Shown here: positions 35,647-45,326 of the stretch, in pieces
How the letters are laid out: every line of letters starts with the position of its first letter
Numbering within the stretch: position 1 is the first letter of the stretch
Source of the DNA: Pardosa pseudoannulata
Taxonomy: Eukaryota > Arthropoda > Arachnida > Araneae > Lycosidae
Length of the DNA stretch: 64,000 nucleotides
Direction of reading: 5' to 3'
Assembly (NCBI GenBank): GCA_032207245.1
Contig: CM063502.1
Location: 108,784,691 to 108,848,690 of the forward strand
The notes under the pieces: generated by a model
What the model was told of the DNA's origin: nothing
Database searches by the model: none
What the model saw: only the letters and a program-made list of their open reading frames with translations
Made by a program: the position numbers and the translations under genes

Positions 35647-36027
35647 TACAGTTTTATAAAGTAAACTCTATTATCTGATTTATAGGCATCAAATCAAGTG
35701 TAATAAATTAGTTTTAAAATTTAATGAGTTTTGTATATAATTTTTATAAAATAAATTTTCCAGGACAGAAAGAACTTTATAAGCATATACACATATGTAA
35801 ATTTACAGTGCTGTTCTATAACGAGATAACTCTCAATCATAACAGTTATAATATTTTCGTTTTTGTAGTGTTTTTGCATGATGTTTTTTTGAATTTTTTT
35901 GAAAAGATTTTTTTTTACATTTTGACTCTTCTATGCATTTTAACTTGATTTTTCAATAGAATAAATAATTTTTTATATTATACTACAAGTAATTTTTTTA
36001 CTTTGAAGACATATCTGAGTGGTAAAA
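35647..36027. other. AT-rich spacer
   Basis: Nothing supported; the 74-residue ORF at 35724 lies here without motifs. Confidence 0.45.
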
Positions 36028-37145
36028 TCTATATATATAAAAATGAATTTGTTTGTGTCTGTCTGTCTGTATGTATGTACTCAATAGACTCAAAAACTAT
36101 GCATCCAATCGCCGTGAAAATTTGGGAAATGTTTAGGTATATCCCTGGGAAGGTTTTTGTAAATTTTCAACGTTCGAAATTCATTCCTTCCCCCTTTTTC
36201 GAGCATTTCATGTCATTATTCCAAGCATTATTTTCCCCGGTTAAACGCAAACGATTAAGTTTTTAATTTATCGCATCATATCTAAGGGAAAGAAGCAATA
36301 TTTCTAGCAATGTGACGTCATCCCAAGTAATTGTTTTAAACGCAGTTTTCCACGGTTAAAAGCAGGAGATTAAAATGTTCAATTCATCACATAATAAATA
36401 GGCGAAAATGATATTTTTCTATCATTATGACGTCATTCATTTAAATATTTCATTTATTCATTTCTTATTTTATATTATTTAAAATCGTCTGCTTAGTATC
36501 TATTCGATTTGAACTCAAATTAAATATAAAGTGATTCAATTTCATTTCTATGTGACGCAAATTATAGCATTTTTATATGAGAACTAATTTTAAATTTAAT
36601 TCTTGGTTCATTTTTATGTTACAATGAAATGCATATCAACAATATTCTAAGTACAAAAAGTACAAATTTCAGTGACTCTCATGGCCAAATAAAACCTATC
36701 ATTTTATATAGAAATCTTTATATTCATATGGTTGTTAAAATGAATGTCTGTTTACGTTTCATACATTTCCTTAATTTTGGACAACATTTATTAATACCAA
36801 CAAAATTAGCACTGTTGCTGTCAAAACCTCTTCTTCCTATTCTACCACGTAATATGGCGAGGTATATTAACGTTGCTAATCAGCGTACAGTAATAATACA
36901 GTAACATAATTTAGAGTTAAACTTATATTTTACCATAAAAACAAGTTTGAACAAATTTAATATAAGGCACAAATTCGATTATAAAAACTGAATATTGTTA
37001 TAATACGCTTATAATAGAAATATATAAATATGCTAATGACTAGAACTGAACTGTGACGAATTTAGAGAGTTATTCTCGAAAAAAAAACTTTGTTTAAAAG
37101 TAATATATTAAGTTCACCGTAGCGAAGCACGGGCACACTTGCTAG
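36028..37145 (+). mobile_element. Non-autonomous Helitron, copy 2
   Basis: It begins TCTATATATATAAAAATG after an A and ends ACACTTGCTAG before a T. A CCGT/ACGG hairpin (37117-37132) stands just inside the end. It shares the TCTGTCTGTC and CCCCGGTTAA..GACGTCAT segments with copy 1 and has an internal diverged duplication of that block (near 36230-36330 and 36350-36435). Two ORFs of 87 and 91 residues are covered by it and lack Rep or helicase motifs. Its 3' end lies in the intron of the membrane-protein gene, 28 bp from the splice donor. Confidence 0.85.
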
Positions 37146-37173
37146 TATAAAATATAATAATAATTTAACTCAC

Positions 37174-37540
37174 CTTCGTGAGAATTGGCGTCATGTGGAG
37201 ATACACAATTTAAGGCACTGTTGTCCATTATCACCACCACAGAGACGAGGCCACAGAATATTACAAATACTGCTGTGAAGCCCCGAGACCGTATGGCTCT
37301 CTTCGCTTTACAAGGACTTGGTGTTTTTCTTGGGCAATAATTTGCAATGCCACATATTCCAGCAATAACAAGGTAAACACCAATCAGCATATATTTCACC
37401 TTATGGCACTTGCGATCTCGGGCTTTAAGAGAAAAAAGTACTCCAAGACACAGCTGTAAAAGACCGAAGATTAATAAAAATATTGACAGTACCAGACAGG
37501 TCTTCTGTCTGCGTAAGTACCGGTCACGTGAATATGCCAT
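37174..37540 (-). CDS. Tetraspan-like membrane protein, first coding exon
   Basis: The reading frame opens at an ATG in TATCATGG context and runs 122 codons plus one base to the donor AAG|GTGAGT, where the coding frame passes into the Helitron-bearing intron. The protein starts with a basic, Arg-rich segment (residues 1-13). Hydrophobic segments follow at about 15-38, 50-69 and 88-105. A short basic, Cys-containing loop (70-87) joins the second and third, and an Asn/Cys-containing stretch (106-114) follows the third. With one more membrane segment in the next exon this would give the four-pass layout of MS4A-, TMEM196- or ENTREP/FAM189-like proteins. The GLLQLCLGV and GICGI words are in keeping with that group, but I cannot assign a family. 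The remaining exons lie at lower coordinates or beyond the window. GC content is clearly higher than in the flanks, which supports a real exon. A 48-bp satellite lies about 370 bp upstream. Confidence 0.82.
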
Positions 37541-37906
37541 GATAGATCAACAAATCCGTATCATTTCCATTGGCTTTCTCTAACGGAATGGACTCATTGC
37601 CCTACGAGTTCTTGCTTTTAATAAACTTTTTGGGTAGGCGAGTTAAGAATAAATCTCAGGAAGGGTAGCGATGATCGTATGTTTATCTCTTTTTTGGCTC
37701 CTTTTTTTTTCGGTGGGTGCAGATATTTTCGTAACTCATAGGAAAATAAATAATCTTGTTTTTATTTAATTTGTTTTTATAATATTTCAGTCCTTTATTA
37801 GCTTAAACATATAGTTCACTTCACACTGAAAGGTATGAATAAATCTGTAGAAGAAAAAATTTAAATTTAAAGTTTTTATTTTGAATAATATTTAATGTTT
37901 TGATAT
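37541..37906. promoter_or_regulatory. Upstream region of the membrane-protein exon
   Basis: This 366-bp stretch between the ATG and the satellite would hold the 5' UTR or the 3' end of an upstream intron. A possible acceptor on the minus strand (CATTCCGTTAG) lies about 40 bp before the ATG, but its pyrimidine tract is weak. No clear TATA box at a proper distance was identified. Confidence 0.3.
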
Positions 37907-38682
37907 TCAACTATATTGTAATGTTTGTAATTGCAAAAAATTTGGATTTGACATACAACTATATTGTAATGTTTGTAATTGCAAAAAAATTGGATTTGAC
38001 ATACAACTATATTGTAATGTTTGTAATTGCAAAAAAATTGGATTTGATATACAACTATATTGTAATGTTTGTAATTGCAAAAAAATTGGATTTGATATAC
38101 AACTATATTGTAATGTTTGTAATTGCAAAAAAATTGGATTTGATATACAACTATATTGTAATGTTTGTAATTGCAAAAAATTTGGATTTGACATACAACT
38201 ATATTGTAATGTTTGTAATTGCAAAAAAATTGGATTTGATATACAACTATATTGTAATGTTTGTAATTGCAAAAAAATTGGATTTGATATACAACTATAT
38301 TGTAATGTTTGTAATTGCAAAAAAATTGGATTTGATATACAACTATATTGTAATGTTTGTAATTGAAAAAAAATTTGGATTTGATATACAACTATATTGT
38401 AATGTTTGTAATTGCAAAAAAATTGGATTTGATATACAACTATATTGTAATGTTTGTAATTGCAAAAAATTTGGATTTGACATACAACTATATTGTAATG
38501 TTTGTAATTGCAAAAAAATTTGGATTTGATATACAACTATATTGTAATGTTTGTAATTGCAAAAAAATTTGGATTTGATATACAACTATATTGTAATGTT
38601 TGTAATTGCAAAAAATTTGGATTTGATATACAACTATATTGTAATGTTTGTAATTGCAAAAAATTTGGATTTGATATACAAC
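37907..38682. repeat. 48-bp satellite, 16 tandem copies
   Basis: The unit runs from AACTATATTGTAATGTTTGT through TAATTGCAAAAAAATTGG to ATTTGATATAC. Sixteen copies occur with periods of 48 or 49 bp, differing mainly in the A-run length and in a GATATAC/GACATAC variant. Because 48 is a multiple of three and the unit lacks stops in several frames, ORFs of up to 209 codons open on both strands with a 16-residue period. The 49-bp units then shift the frame, which shows that the coding frames are not maintained. Confidence 0.97.
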
Positions 38683-39806
38683 TTTTATTTATTATTACTT
38701 GTTCCTTCTAAATTAATGTAATCTAATTAAAAATAAAGCTTTTAAAGATAGTGATTTATTTTTGAGACTTAAGAATTTTTATTCACAAATTTACACGCAT
38801 CATATTATGAATAAATTGATCGATAATAAATTACACTTAAGTTATAGTTAAACAAGTCCTGTTCCAAAAGATTCTTGTTTAATTAATTAATTTTTAATTA
38901 ATATAACTAGAATTAATATTTGCGAAAAGCAAGATGAAGCTAATATTTATTCATAACAACTACTCGTTATTTTTTAAAAAAATTTCTAGAGCATATTTAT
39001 AATTATAATTTTAATTTATCTGCTTGCATTATGTACACAAAATCTTATGAAGCACTTCAAATATTCCTAAAAAATGATTATTTGTTTTAAATGAGTTAAA
39101 AATTCTTTCATAATTTGTCTACAAAATCTTTATAAAGGCAATGAAACTTTCATGTTTGGCAAAGTATTTCTCAAAGAAATTCTCAACTGAAAAAAAAAAT
39201 TCTTAAGAAAACTAATTTCAGTTTAAATATACTCAGATTTTGATTCTGTTTTATAGTTTTGTGGACACACTAATTATGTTGGATTATATTTAGATACTTA
39301 AAATTATACTTTAATGATTTCTTAAATATCGAAAACTCTCCAGATGTTTATTTGCGTACATAGTACATGCACATATGTACACATATCTGTATACATATAA
39401 AGATACATAAAGACATTACATATTTGCATGTGCATATACTTGCCTAGTTATATTTGTGTGTGTGTATTAATCTAAAGTCTTTACAAGGTGTATTCACAAG
39501 CAGAAAGAGTAATTTAACATGATGGTCATTACTTTTTAACGATATGACAATCATTTTAGTGCTATAATATATGTGTTTTTATGATAAGAACGCCTTAATA
39601 TTGTTATGCTGTTTCAGATTTTGTCATATGAAGATAAGTCATTACATATATTTTTACTAAAATAGCTGTAATACAAACTTATTATATTTAATGTTATACA
39701 AAATTAAATCACATGTTTTTATTTTATTTTTAAAACTGTTCAGTTTAATTCTAAAGAGATTTTATCACTACAAATTCTAAATACAGCAGGCCATGAGAAA
39801 TTTTCC
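38683..39806. other. AT-rich stretch without recognised feature
   Basis: No gene or repeat unit recognised. Confidence 0.5.
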
Positions 39807-39843
39807 TATCCATTTAGTTTCTTCTTTGGTACGGCTGGTTTAA
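39807..39843. repeat. Partial copy of the duplicated 40.3-41.1 kb segment
   Basis: TCCATTTAGTTTCTTCTTTG followed by GTACGGCTGGTTTA matches the first bases of the two long copies at 40326 and 40690. It sits just before the minisatellite, so the minisatellite lies between this truncated copy and the next. Confidence 0.85.
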
Positions 39844-39852
39844 AAATTACTC

Positions 39853-40322
39853 TCCACTGCACTCCACTACTCTCCACTGCACTCCACTAAACTCCACAAT
39901 CTCCACTCCACTCCGATACACTCCACTAATCTCCACTGCACTCCACTCCACTCCACTCCACTCCACTACACTACACTCCACTGCACTCCACTACACTTCA
40001 CTATATTCCACTACATTCCACTGCACTCCACTACTCTCCACTGCACTCCACTACACTCCACTGCACTCCACTACTCTCCACTGCACTCCACTACTCTCCA
40101 CTGCACTCCACTACACTCCACTACATTCCACTACACTCCACTACATTCCACTGCACACCACTGCTCTCCACTGCACTCCACTACTCTCCAATGCACTCCA
40201 CTAAACTCCACTACATTCCACTGCACTCCACTAATCTCCACTCCACTCCACTACTCTCCACTATACTCCACTCCACTCCACTAATCTCCACTATTCTCCA
40301 CTGCACTCCAATAAACTCCACT
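39853..40322. repeat. CTCCACT minisatellite, ~10-bp unit
   Basis: About 47 degenerate copies of CTCCACTNCA, with variants CTCCACTACT and CTCCACTAAT. The plus strand is almost free of G, so the array is strongly strand-asymmetric and far more GC-rich than its surroundings. Confidence 0.96.
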
Positions 40323-40325
40323 ATA

Positions 40326-41091
40326 TCCATTTAGTTTCTTCTTTGGTACGGCTGGTTTAAAGGTTTATTTTCACTCCTTACATTAAAATTTTCAATCAGA
40401 AAAATAAAAATTAAAGAAATAACTTTCATTTACTAACCCTTAAAAATGCAATGATTGAGGATAGAATGTTCAGTCGAACACCTTGTATTATTAACATTAC
40501 AATAAAATCCAAAAATCTTGGCATAAATATTTAGAAATATATCTGTATAATATGCATATTTTCTTTTACAGCTTTTAATTCAGTAAAATAACAAGCAAGC
40601 ACAAGCTAGGTTGTCATAGGTCATGGTCTAATGTCGTAATAGCTAGCTATAGGGCTTTTCCAGACACCCCCAATCCATATTCATCCCTATCCATTTAGTT
40701 TCTTCTTTGGTACGGCTGGTTTAAAGGTTTATTTTCACTCCTTGCATTAAAATTTTCAATCAGAAAAATAAAAATTAAAGAAATAACTTTCATTTACTAA
40801 CCCTTAAAAATGCAATGATTGAGGATAGAATGTTCAGTCAACCTTGTATTGTCAACCTTGTGTGTATTGTCAACCTTGTATTTGTGTCAACCTTGTATTA
40901 TTAAGATTAAAATAAAATCCAAAAATCTTGGCATAAATATTTAGAAATATATCTATATAATATGCATATTTTCTTTTACAGCTTTTAATTCAGCAAAACA
41001 ACAAGCAAGCACAAGCTAGGTTGTCATAGGTCATGGTCTAATGTCGTAATAGCTAGCTATAGGGCTTTTCCAGACACCCCCAATCCATATT
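40326..41091. repeat. Tandem duplication, ~360-bp unit (two copies)
   Basis: Copies at 40326-40681 and 40690-41091 are nearly identical, from TCCATTTAGTTTCTTC to CAGACACCCCCAATCCATAT. The second copy carries an extra run of four TCAACCTTGT-type words near 40836-40897, where the first has one. Confidence 0.95.
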
Positions 41092-41533
41092 GGATTTCTC
41101 TAAAGTGAAGCAGTGATGTTATCTAACATTTGATTCCTGTTTCCCTACGTATTCGTGACATTGACATCATCTAAACACGTGGTTTCTCATTTCTATTTAA
41201 TTATGTATGAGTGATATCATCACGCTTTCTTAGAAAGAGTCTTTATCTTGACTTAATTTGTTGAAGTCTCAACACCAACTGAATTATTATTGCAAATTAG
41301 TTGCAAGCCCCTTGAATTTGAAATGGCAAATATTCACTACGAATAAATGAGACTTTTTTCAGCATAAAATATTTACAAAATTTAAGTAAAACTTATGAAT
41401 TAAAAATTGTTTATTTTAGAAAGTGCAAGTAACCCATAAATTTGATTTTAAAAATATATCTGTTTTTTAAAATATCGACAACATAGTAAGGGGATAAAAT
41501 AGAACTAAATAAATCCCAATTAAAAATATCAAA
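41092..41533. other. Unique spacer
   Basis: Nothing supported. Confidence 0.5.
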
Positions 41534-41567
41534 CTTCCAATAATTTAAAAAAAAAAATTATTGGAAG
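41534..41567. repeat. Short perfect hairpin
   Basis: CTTCCAATAATTT pairs with AAATTATTGGAAG across an A-only loop. Confidence 0.9.
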
Positions 41568-41591
41568 ACGAACTCTTTAATTCTCCTTAAT

Positions 41592-41757
41592 TTAATAAAT
41601 AAAAGGAAGGAAGAAAGAGAAGAAAAATAAAATTAACGTGCAAAGAACATTTTAAAAATTTAACAAAATATTAAAAAAAATATTTTGTTAAATTTAAAAA
41701 TGTTCTTTGCACGTTAATTTAATATTTCTTCTACTTCTTCCTTTTTATTATTAAAAA
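41592..41757. repeat. Long palindrome, ~80-bp arms
   Basis: The inner 43 bp of each arm are almost perfectly complementary (TTAACGTGCAAAGAACATTT against its reverse complement, and onward to ACAAAATATT), with only a few bases at the centre. The outer part (AAAGGAAG...AGAAG against CTTCT...CTTCCTTTTT) is imperfect. It could be a palindromic MITE or a hairpin RNA precursor; nothing in the sequence decides between these. Confidence 0.88.
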
Positions 41758-42718
41758 ATAAATTTTAAATATTTTTTAATAATATTTTAAATGTTGATTG
41801 AATTGTTAATTCCTAGAAAATATTTCGATATTTGCACATTTCTAAATTTAACCTGAACTTTAAGAATCTGAATAGAATCGAAATTTAACGTAAACTCAAA
41901 TTAATGTATATTAGGGATACTAGGTAAATATTTTGTAGGAACCTAAAATATTAAGTCACGAAGAGTGCTTTATAAATTGACAAAAATAATCATACAAAAG
42001 AAATTTTTCAAAAATAAAATATTTGATTTTTATGACAGATTTTAATATAATTAATTTAGTTATACTTCCACCTATATGTGTACACAGTTTCATGACTCTA
42101 AGGTTTTAATTTTTAAAAACAAATTGTAACTTTCATCCCCCCCTTAGACTAAATTAATTGAATTTAGGGTTAAAAAATGATTTGAGATTAATATATCTAC
42201 ATATTAATCTGAATTTGTTGGTGAATAAAACTCAATTCAGTCTTATTATTAGATATGCAAATATGTTATGTATTGGTTTTTGGTATATCATACGATAGAG
42301 GACGAGGTAATTTATTAAAAATAGTTCATTAAATATTATTAAATTCATTTTCTAGGTATAACTAGAACTTGGCAGAAAAAATGTGGCAATAAGTTTGCAA
42401 TAAGCATTGACAAAGTGTTACGTTTGTAGACTTTAAAATTTCATTTGACACAAATGTGATAATTTATTTTTTTAAAGTACAATATATTAATAAAACAGAA
42501 AAAAGTTCCTAAAACTTTGAACATGTCATGACTTTCGCACTTCCCTGATAAAATATAAAAGAATGAAAAACAAAGACTTTCGAAACTCATAGCAATTCAC
42601 ATAATAGTACCATAAAATATTTAATTTTAGGGAAAACATAAAAGTATTAAACAAATATCAAAGACTGAGAATTTTTGTAGAATATCTATTTCAACATATT
42701 TCTGTGCTTATATTATTA
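41758..42718. other. AT-rich stretch without recognised feature
   Basis: Nothing supported. Confidence 0.5.
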
Positions 42719-42722
42719 TTAA

Positions 42723-43153
42723 CCCCTTAACGTGCACGCTCGAGTTAACTCGAACGCGCTAAACTGGCCAAACTGTGCACACTCGAGATAATTCGAGCAG
42801 CGTTGTACTTTATGTTGTTATAATTTTTCACACTCGAATGCAATCGAGAATTGAAAATAACAACGTGAAAGAAAAAAACCAACAATTATTTTATTAATAT
42901 GGGATTGTAAGCTATAACACTTACTTATTCAAGTATAAAAAATATATATCTTTTCTACTTATCACTTACGACTTATCTCTTCCTTATTTTCTGCAATGTT
43001 ATCAAAATCCAAAATTGCAATAAAAATTTTGATTATTTTTGTATTTTTGTAATTTTCTTGGCAATACAACGTTCTAAATTGTGTTTTTTGCATTAAAAAA
43101 TTAATTTTTTTTGGCCGGCCTTTAAAAAAAAACAACAACTGTTCATTAAGGGG
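42723..43153. mobile_element. piggyBac-type MITE (CCCCTTAA family)
   Basis: TTAA lies on both sides (42719-42722 and 43154-43157). The left end is CCCCTTAACGTGCACGCTCG and the right end, in complement, starts CCCCTTAATGAAC. Inside the left end, repeated palindromic words CTCGAGTTAACTCGA, CTCGAGATAATTCGAG and ACTCGAATGCAATCGAG form an array of short inverted motifs. No coding capacity. Confidence 0.82.
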
Positions 43154-43157
43154 TTAA

Positions 43158-43921
43158 AAGTCTAAAACAAAAGAAAATAAATCGTGAAGAAAATTTTGCC
43201 ATTAAAATTGCTTCTCTGTAGAAAGCAATTATCTCTGCATAGGGAACAAAAATATTGCTAAAAATACATTTCAGTACATTTTTTTCTAGATTTTAGTATT
43301 GGCATACTACTGAACACTATTTTAAATTTTTTATAGTTGCATATTTACTCTATCAATTTTTTATGCATATACATATGTTTTATCTAAATAACTTGAAACT
43401 GCAATATATCCAAAAAATGATCCATGTGATTTATGCGTCCTTGTTTTAAAAAATAGTTTTGTTTATTATTCTTATCCTGCAATATTGCTTTTAACACATT
43501 TTAGTTACATACTTCCTATCAAATGACTATTCTAAGTTTAACTTTCATATCAAAGTTTCAGTTCTCATTTAATGAAAAGTAGTGATAGCTAAAATGGTTA
43601 TTACCGGAATAAAATTTGGATCTTTAAATTTAAAAATATATAGGAAACACCAAAGGTAACTTTTTAACAAAGGTAGGTTCTTCAAATTCTTCCTGTACAG
43701 ATAATTTTTTGCAAAGTTATTTGCATTGTTTCTAAGAAATTTGCATTTTTTGCTAGTAGAAAATACACTTTTATCCAATTAATTTCCTTTTTATACATTA
43801 AACCTTCTCGATTATTTTCTTAACGTTTGAAATAATGTAATGTCTTAAAGAAAAATTTTATAATTCGGTGTTGTTGAGGCACAAATTGTTAAAGGGGTCC
43901 GTTTACATTTCATTCTTCCAG
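43158..43921. other. AT-rich stretch, probably intron
   Basis: It ends in a pyrimidine-rich tract just before the terminal exon. The 69-residue minus-strand ORF at 43569 has no recognisable domain. Confidence 0.45.
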
Positions 43922-43990
43922 TTTGACAAGAAGGCTATTGCCATGACAAAAGCTTCAGACGAAGAGGGATTGTTAGCTGAATCTCGCTAG
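43922..43990 (+). CDS. Probable terminal exon, C-terminus with acidic dileucine motif
   Basis: The acceptor CATTTCATTCTTCCAG is followed by 22 in-frame codons reading FDKKAIAMTKASDEEGLLAE then SR, and a TAG. The codons are GC-richer than the intron and the amino acids are charged and ordinary. DEEGLL fits the [DE]xxxL[LI] endosomal/lysosomal sorting motif that often sits at the cytoplasmic end of membrane proteins. The upstream exons are not recognised in this window, and the family is unknown. The phase (no leftover base) assumes that the acceptor is used as written. Confidence 0.55.
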   Translation, partial: FDKKAIAMTKASDEEGLLAESR

Positions 43991-44547
43991 ATGAATCATT
44001 CTTTTATTATGAGATAATAACTGGGATTCTCTGGGGTTAATAACTACGGCTCCTCGAGGACGTTGTTCCTATTCTTCGATTCCCATGGAAATTTGTATTT
44101 AGCTTGTTTAAAAAGCATAATGGGGATCTCTCACAAAATGGAGAGTATGAAAGAAATAAAAATCTCTGTAAATAGTATGAAAACTTGAGATATTACATGA
44201 AATGATAATATTTTGTATTTAAAAGATTATATTTTATCGATGTAATGAATTTTACTACGTTGTCAAATGAAGCATAAGGGAAGCTCTTGGGATTTTTGAG
44301 TGGAAAATTCTGCGAAAACTTTTTGGTGGAAAACAGACTAAAGGAGTTTGGTGCATAAAAGATCAATTTTATAACTCTACTATTCCTTTAAAGAACAGGA
44401 TTTTATAAAACATCATAATCCTAAGAATTAAATGGGCTGGATATCATGTCCTAATGAAGGAGATCAGCATTACAAGATGAACTTTTCTGGCGAAGGCTAT
44501 GGGCATTCATTCTAGAGGCAATTTAACTATGATTAACCAATTATCTG
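43991..44547. other. Candidate 3' UTR and spacer
   Basis: Follows the terminal-exon stop. An AATAAA word occurs in AGAAATAAAAATC near 44153, about 165 bp after the stop, and could be a poly(A) signal. Confidence 0.35.
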
Positions 44548-44558
44548 TATCTAAAAAT

Positions 44559-44775
44559 TTTTTTTTTTTTTTTTTTTTATTTTTTTTAAACCCTCGGTGG
44601 CAAACAGCCTTCCCTAAGGATTAGGCTTTCAAATGTTTACCACGAAACAGTTCACTCCGCAACAATAGAACAAAAAAATTTTTTTTTTTTTTTAAATTTA
44701 GAGAATTTAGTCGTGAGTTATCATTTTAAAAAAAAGTCCATAGTTTAAATAACTAAAACGAAACCCTGGAAGAAG
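44559..44775 (-). mobile_element. Short polyA-tailed retroelement with conserved hairpin, copy 2
   Basis: Minus-strand relative of the insertion at 27228, with the same start (CCTTCTTCCAGGG) and a poly-A tail of about 28 nt seen as T on the plus strand. GTATCTAAAAA and GTATCTGAAAA flank it as a near-perfect target duplication. The hairpin is kept: the one substitution in the outer stem turns a T-A pair into a T-G wobble. Confidence 0.65.
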
Positions 44776-44789
44776 GTATCTGAAAAGTT

Positions 44790-44819
44790 TGGTTTGGTTT
44801 GGGGAGTAACGGTCTATGT
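44790..44819 (-). mobile_element. SINE family 1, tail-end fragment
   Basis: GGTTTGGTTTGGGGAGTAAC and GGTCTATG are the tail and first body bases of the SINE. It is interrupted by the hAT element that follows; beyond the hAT the similarity fades quickly. Confidence 0.7.
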
Positions 44820-45318
44820 CAGAGATGGACAAACTTTTTCGGCCGCGGGCCAAAAATCAAAAGAAAATAAATTTGGCCGGCCAAGATAAATTTTTCTAAA
44901 ATTTTAAAAACAATACACAAGTACCTAACGGTTTAAATACGTTACTAAGATGAATGAAATTGCGATTTTATTTTTAAATGTTCCTTATACTGATGTTCGA
45001 AGTGAGATGTACTGATTTTAAGGAACGATGCTAAATGCTCATCTGTCAGTCTACTTCTGAAATTATTCTTTCTAAGGTTCAAAGTTGAAAACGCTTGTTC
45101 ACGTATAAGAAGCAAATATACTGCTGATCTTTTGAACGTGAGATAATAGATTTGGGATATAATTTTAAGCAAAGTAGAAAAGGAGATGGATATATAATGT
45201 ATAAATATATATTTCTTTTAATTTGCCTCGGACCGGCAACTTAAAATTCTATCCGAGGCCGTAGAAAACCTTCCGGCGGACCGGAGTTGGCCCGCGGGCC
45301 ATAGTTTGCCCATCCCTG
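44820..45318 (-). mobile_element. hAT deletion derivative with perfect 8-bp target duplication
   Basis: The 499-bp element is bounded by GTCTATGT on both sides (44812-44819 and 45319-45326), the 8-bp duplication expected for hAT. Its termini CAGAGATGGACAAACT and, in complement, CAGGGATGGGCAAACT are followed by GC-rich CGCGGGCC blocks. The minus strand keeps a piece of transposase C-terminus. Confidence 0.93.
44945..45172 (-). pseudogene. hAT transposase C-terminal fragment
   Basis: The translation includes EQAFSTLNLRKNNFRSRLTD followed by EHLASFLKIS. The C-terminal dimerisation region of hAT proteins of the ZBED/GTF2IRD2-like kind has this C.Q.FS..N..K...RSRLTD.HL...L.. layout. Everything N-terminal, including the catalytic residues, has been deleted. 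Confidence 0.75.
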
Positions 45319-45326
45319 GTCTATGT

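Noticed and set aside
36003..36266. 87-residue ORF
   Set aside because: It starts before the Helitron border and translates its 5' non-coding part (CTGTCTGTCTG repeats).
36629..36904. 91-residue ORF
   Set aside because: It lies inside a Helitron and has no Rep or helicase motif or splice support.
37907..38682. CRISPR-like regular repeat
   Set aside because: Repeats are contiguous with no unique spacers, and the genome is eukaryotic.
37876..38711. Long ORFs (up to 209 codons) over the 48-bp satellite
   Set aside because: They are open on both strands in parallel and broken by 49-bp units; there is no start context or domain, so this is a satellite effect.
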